DNA of 27,308 nucleotides from an uncultured Prevotella sp. (GTDB taxonomy: Bacteria > Bacteroidota > Bacteroidia > Bacteroidales > Bacteroidaceae): contig USHW01000028.1 of NCBI GenBank assembly GCA_900554545.1, positions 1 to 27,308 of the forward strand, in the 5' to 3' direction. The position numbers were made by a program, and so were the translations under genes. The notes under the pieces are model-generated. The model did not search any database, was not told the DNA's origin, and saw only the letters and a list, made by a program, of their open reading frames with translations. Positions 24,538 through 27,308 of the stretch are shown in pieces. Within the stretch, counting starts at the first letter, position 1. Each line of letters begins with the position of its first letter.

Positions 24538-24561
24538 ATAACCGCATAACCCCATAACCGC
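24538..24561. repeat. ATAACCSC octamer array, three units (inverted partner)
   Basis: ATAACCGC, ATAACCCC, ATAACCGC at 24538-24561 form the inverted partner of the G-rich array at 24447-24515; together they could fold into a long stem just ahead of the next promoter. Confidence 0.8.
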
Positions 24562-24611
24562 AAATTAATATTTTTTACCACTCATCCGATAAATATTCGC
24601 GAAATATTTAA

Positions 24612-24619
24612 TACTTTTG
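24612..24619 (+). promoter_or_regulatory. Probable -7 box for the DUF4595 lipoprotein transcript
   Basis: TACTTTTG fits TAnnTTTG. No -33 TTTG lies at normal spacing. If used, transcription starts near 24626 and leaves a leader of about 400 bases before the start codon at 25024. Confidence 0.45.
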
Positions 24620-24627
24620 CAGCGCAA

Positions 24628-24810
24628 ATCAGAGTTTTCTGATAGGGAGATTACATTACCTTGGCAATTCGGCTGAAGCCAAAAGCTTCTAAACGGCTGA
24701 AAGTAATGGGACGGCTCTTCTCCCCTCACAACGATTAAACCATTTTTATTTACTGCGTCCCGTCTTGCAGGAATGATTAACAACGGCAAGCCAGCCTATT
24801 GGCGCTTGCC
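24628..24810 (+). ncRNA. Candidate structured leader RNA, unidentified class
   Basis: Directly after the predicted transcription start the sequence folds by eye into nested stems. ATCAGA (24628-24633) pairs with TCTGAT (24638-24643) round GTTT. GGGAGA (24645-24650) pairs with TCTCCC (24719-24724). Inside that, CATTAC (24654-24659) pairs with GTAATG (24703-24708), and TTGGC (24661-24665) pairs with GCCAA (24678-24682). CGGCTGAA occurs twice (24670, 24694). GGGACG (24708-24713) could instead pair with CGTCCC (24756-24761). A last stem, GGCAAGC (24785-24791) with GCTTGCC (24804-24810), follows. I could not match it to a riboswitch or ncRNA family. It may be a 5' regulatory leader of the DUF4595 gene or a free small RNA. 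Confidence 0.45.
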
Positions 24811-24897
24811 ATGATAATTGTTCTATGCCAAGACAGGTATCATCATTATCCGGCCTGACGCGCTGGCCACGACACGCGCATACACACAGGCTTTACA

Positions 24898-24919
24898 CCC
24901 GGACTCATGTGAGTCCGGG
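24898..24919 (+). repeat. Perfect palindrome in the DUF4595 leader
   Basis: CCCGGACTCA (24898-24907), TG, then TGAGTCCGGG (24910-24919) form a 10-bp perfect stem about 105 bases before the start codon. No T run follows, so it is not a normal terminator; it may be an operator or an RNA hairpin. Confidence 0.6.
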
Positions 24920-25023
24920 ACAATATCCTCATGCACATAGCCATCGGGCGTGCCGCTTGCAATATCCGTCCCGTTCATCCAATCCCGGATTTACGCTTAA
25001 CAACCAATAAAAAACACAACAAG

Positions 25024-26592
25024 ATGAAAAGAAGTTATTTATTAATCATGGCCTTGATGCTGGTATGCACGGCAATCGGATTTGTATCCTGCAGCGACGA
25101 CAATGAAGGCGGAACAGGCAACATCGACTTGCCCACACCGCCCTACGAAAGCGTAAGCGGAAAGTATGAAATCACGTCGGCCTCGTCGCCATACGAGAGC
25201 ATAGAGCTTGGCGCGAGCGGCAACTACATCGTGACGCGCAGCTACGGCGGATACAGCATGACGGCACAGGCCGGCGCGAGAACAAGGAAATCGATGTTGG
25301 CAAAGAGCGGCGCAACGACTCGTTCGACGGAGTACGGCGGAATAATCTACGGCACATTCACCGAGACGGGCGAGAACGAGTACGCACTCGACGGCTTCGG
25401 CACAATCAAGTTGGAGACCACCGGCGGCGAGGTGACAGGCATCGAGGTGACTACAAACGGCACGACGACAAGCTACACCGCAGAGAAAGCCCCGACGATG
25501 GGCGACGACAACATAACCAACGCACGGTGTCGCACATGGAAGGTGGAGAAGGTACGCGACAAATACTTTGACAAGAATACCGGCAAGAAGAGCGACGTAA
25601 CCGTAACGCCGGAGAACCCGGGCGAGTTCGGCAGCGACATGGGCAAAGAGGTGATGTTCTCAAAGTCGGGCACGTACCTCATAACGCGCCTCGACGGCAC
25701 CATCGAAATGGCCGAATGGAAATGGAAAGACCGCGGCGCGGGCCAATTTTACTACGCTTGAGAAGGCGACTGGACGGGCGACTACGCCACGATAACCTTC
25801 GACGGCAACAGGGCCGTTGTGTATGACAAGTGGGAGGACGAAGAGGGACGCGACGAGTCGTGGACTTACCTCGTGGCCGCAGACGCTCCAGAAACTCCAG
25901 ACACACCCGGAACCGACCTGCCCGAAGGCCAGTCGCCGCTCGCCAACGTGTTCACCGGCAAGCTGCTCAAACAGATGGGTGGCGACCAGTTCTTCTACGA
26001 GAACGGCTACCTGACGAAGATTGTAAACGGCGACGAAACCACCACCTTCCACTACAACTACGCGACAGGCGCGGAAGGGCCTGACGTATATGTAACCATG
26101 ACAGGCGACGGCGACGACGAATTTGACATAACGCTCAACGAGCAAGGTTTCGCCGAGAAAGTAGTACAGACAAGCCATGACCAATACGGCGACAACGTAT
26201 ATACAAAGACCTTTGAATACGATGCCGACGGACACCTCACGGCCATGAGCGACGACCGCAACGGCCGCCTGTACGACCTGACATGGACTGACGGCGACCT
26301 GACAAAGGTACACTGGCTCTCGGACAGCGGCAACGAATACACATACAGCTATACCTACGGCAACCAGCCGAACTCAAACTGCCTGCTGCTCTACTACAAG
26401 GTGTATTCCGTAGACATTGACGAAGTGCAGTGCCTGTACTACGCCGGCCTGCTGGGCAAAGCTCCCAAAAACCTGCCTGAAACGGAAACATCGAATAGCG
26501 GAACAACAGTAAATTTCATCTGGACTGACAACAGTCTGTTGCTAAGCGACGACAGCAGCGGCGAGCCTACGACGTTCAGCTTTTACGAATAA
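25024..26592 (+). pseudogene. DUF4595-type lipoprotein gene interrupted by an in-frame TGA
   Basis: One reading frame runs from ATG 25024 to the TAA ending at 26592, broken only by TGA at 25759-25761 (codon 246). The first part is a lipoprotein (signal ending GFVSC, Cys23) with low-complexity beta segments. After the TGA the frame continues without loss (EGDWTGDYATITF), then a proline/threonine linker and a DUF4595-like domain with YD-type repeats (FEYDADGHLTAM, LYDLTWTDGDLTKV). DUF4595 proteins are Bacteroidetes surface lipoproteins of unknown role. A TGG-to-TGA change, giving YYAWEGDW in an intact gene, is the simplest explanation. Alternatives are a base error, or a truncated 245-residue protein with the second half silent. 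TGA ends other genes here, so recoding is unlikely. Confidence 0.75.
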
Positions 26593-26630
26593 ATAATAAA
26601 TTCAAATCTCAACTAACACAATGCTATGAA

Positions 26631-26666
26631 AAAGGCGGTGCGGAACAATGCTTCCGCACCGCCTTT
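26631..26666 (+). terminator. Terminator after the DUF4595 gene
   Basis: AAAGGCGGTGCGGAA (26631-26645) pairs perfectly with TTCCGCACCGCCTTT (26652-26666) across a 6-base loop, followed by GTTTGT. It lies about 40 bases past the final stop. Confidence 0.85.
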
Positions 26667-26722
26667 GTTTGTATCAAACATAGGCATAAAAGCGAACAGG
26701 TACACGGGAAATGTCAAAGCGA

Positions 26723-26788
26723 AATGCAAAAGAGCATCTATTACTGCCCCAAAGAGCATGTTTTGCAATGCAAAAGACCGTCTTTTGG
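26723..26788. repeat. 22-bp repeat array D (three units)
   Basis: Units at 26723-26744, 26745-26766 and 26767-26788 keep the 22-base period; the third holds the perfect palindrome CAAAAGAC-C-GTCTTTTG. A partial fourth unit follows. This starts a gene-free tract (26593-27308) made almost wholly of repeats. Confidence 0.75.
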
Positions 26789-26808
26789 CGGCTAAAATGC
26801 CGTTAGTT

Positions 26809-26838
26809 GTATGGGGTTATGGGATTGTGGGGTTTGGG
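26809..26838. repeat. Octamer array (TTATGGGG type), short
   Basis: GTATGGGG, TTATGGGA, TTGTGGGG and TTTGGG run in 8-bp steps and belong to the same family as the arrays at 18591 and 24447. Confidence 0.65.
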
Positions 26839-26846
26839 TAGCGTCC

Positions 26847-26967
26847 GTGCGGATTTGCAATCCGCACTTATAAGATTGTGGATTTGTAATCCACAGAAAA
26901 TAATATACCTAAACTTTATCGGATTACAAATCCGCTATTGTGCATGCGGCGGATTGCAAATCCGCCG
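26847..26967. repeat. Cluster of four GGATT/AATCC extragenic palindromes
   Basis: Four perfect palindromes with a 3-base centre: 26847-26867 (GTGCGGATT-TGC-AATCCGCAC), 26877-26895 (TGTGGATT-TGT-AATCCACA), 26920-26934 (CGGATT-ACA-AATCCG) and 26947-26967 (CGGCGGATT-GCA-AATCCGCCG). The first two are in one orientation and the last two inverted, making the whole cluster an inverted repeat. Confidence 0.85.
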
Positions 26968-26971
26968 ATAC

Positions 26972-27037
26972 GTGATTATGAGGTTATAGGGTTTCAATAC
27001 TTACCGTAAAACCGTATAACCTCACAACCCCATAACC
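26972..27037. repeat. Facing octamer arrays at the right edge
   Basis: A G-rich run (26972-26993, TTATGAGG/TTATAGGG) faces a C-rich run (27011-27037: ACCGTATA, ACCTCACA, ACCCCATA, ACC), an inverted pair like that at 24447-24561. Confidence 0.7.
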
Positions 27038-27256
27038 TAAAACTGCAAATCATCTGTCACTTTGCGGCGTAACACGTTGACCGACAATGCATTAGAGCCT
27101 GACAGATAAAGCCGGGCATCTGTCACACCAAGTAGTCACAGACTGGTTTTGTGACTAACCTGACAGATAAGGCTATTGCATCTATCTGCGCATAACAAAC
27201 TGACTGGCAGCATATTACACCGCAAAATGACAGATGACAGATGATTTGCAGTTTTA
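27038..27256. mobile_element. 219-bp element with exact 22-bp inverted ends and internal TGACAGAT repeats
   Basis: The first 22 bases (starting TAAAACTGCAAATC, 27038-27059) are the exact reverse complement of the last 22 (27235-27256). Imperfect pairing goes on into TTTGCGGYGTAA, after a 7-base extra copy (TGACAGA) on the right. The octamer TGACAGAT or its complement recurs several times inside, and AGTCACA/TGTGACT forms a central hairpin. No coding sequence is visible. It looks like a small non-autonomous element or a repeat-rich structured site. Confidence 0.65.
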
Positions 27257-27274
27257 ACGTGAGTTCGGTATAAG
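27257..27274. mobile_element. Second terminus of the 9184-type MITE-like element
   Basis: ACGTGAGTTCGGTATAAG is identical to the right-hand terminus of the 9184-9375 element (read inward) and one base different from its left end. It abuts the 219-bp element. The following bases do not match the interior of the first copy, so a different element with the same end probably continues past the window. Confidence 0.6.
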
Positions 27275-27308
27275 AAAACGATTGAAAAAGTTGTGGGAAT
27301 GAAATATT

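Noticed and set aside
24931..25023. In-frame ATG 31 codons upstream of the DUF4595 lipoprotein start
   Set aside because: The added residues are not signal-like; MKRSYLLIMALMLV at 25024 is a typical lipoprotein signal start.
25759..25761. Selenocysteine or a reassigned TGA codon in the DUF4595 gene
   Set aside because: No selenocysteine insertion hairpin was apparent just downstream and TGA serves as the normal stop for other genes here.
26626..26841. 71-codon ORF after the DUF4595 gene
   Set aside because: Its first part is the terminator hairpin and the rest is the 22-bp array; not a plausible gene.

Overview
The window looks like chromosomal DNA from a Bacteroidales bacterium, most likely Prevotella or a close relative. 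The grounds are: promoters with a TAnnTTTG -7 box instead of a sigma-70 -10 box; families typical of the phylum (DUF3467, Omp28, DUF6029, DUF4595); many Sec-exported proteins and lipoproteins; and six secreted proteins with a shared glycine-rich, lysine-ending C-terminal tail like a type IX secretion sorting domain. No tRNA, rRNA, CRISPR array or intact transposase gene was recognised.

Layout. Positions 1-3344 are mostly housekeeping on the minus strand: the first 15 codons of rpsL, a DUF3467 protein, trpS, and a HAD phosphatase fused to a YdiI/MenI-like hotdog thioesterase. A small flavodoxin-like oxidoreductase follows (3685-4299). On the plus strand lies a GH3 beta-xylosidase/beta-glucosidase lipoprotein (4773-7364), convergent with a YbdG-type MscS channel (7513-8718). 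From 18239 down to 9493, seven minus-strand genes encode envelope or exported proteins. TlpA thioredoxin, a DUF6029 outer-membrane barrel, an Omp28 lipoprotein, a small secreted protein and a large Omp28-like protein form a tight operon (gaps of 9-33 bp). Two paralogous secreted proteins, each with seven propeller-like repeats, follow. Positions 18846-24315 carry a pectin pair on the plus strand: a multidomain pectin methylesterase (CE8) and a PL1 pectate lyase. The last gene, a DUF4595 lipoprotein, has an in-frame TGA at codon 246 and sits behind a long, structured leader.

How the genes work together. The esterase demethylates pectin so that the lyase can cleave it; the GH3 enzyme would release monosaccharides from hemicellulose oligomers. 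No SusC/SusD pair is present, so this is not a complete polysaccharide utilisation locus. The TlpA/DUF6029/Omp28 operon combines three thioredoxin-fold CxxC proteins with an outer-membrane barrel that has a C-terminal cysteine pair, suggesting an envelope thiol-redox system of unknown purpose.

The intergenic DNA is unusually rich in repeats: four arrays of a 22-bp unit built round an imperfect palindrome; 8-bp repeats, some of which run into stop codons; a 192-bp MITE-like element with a second terminus near the right edge; a 219-bp element with exact 22-bp inverted ends; four GGATT/AATCC palindromes; and a 62-bp duplication of the mscS promoter. These repeats, the structured leader and the redox operon are the most interesting parts of the window.
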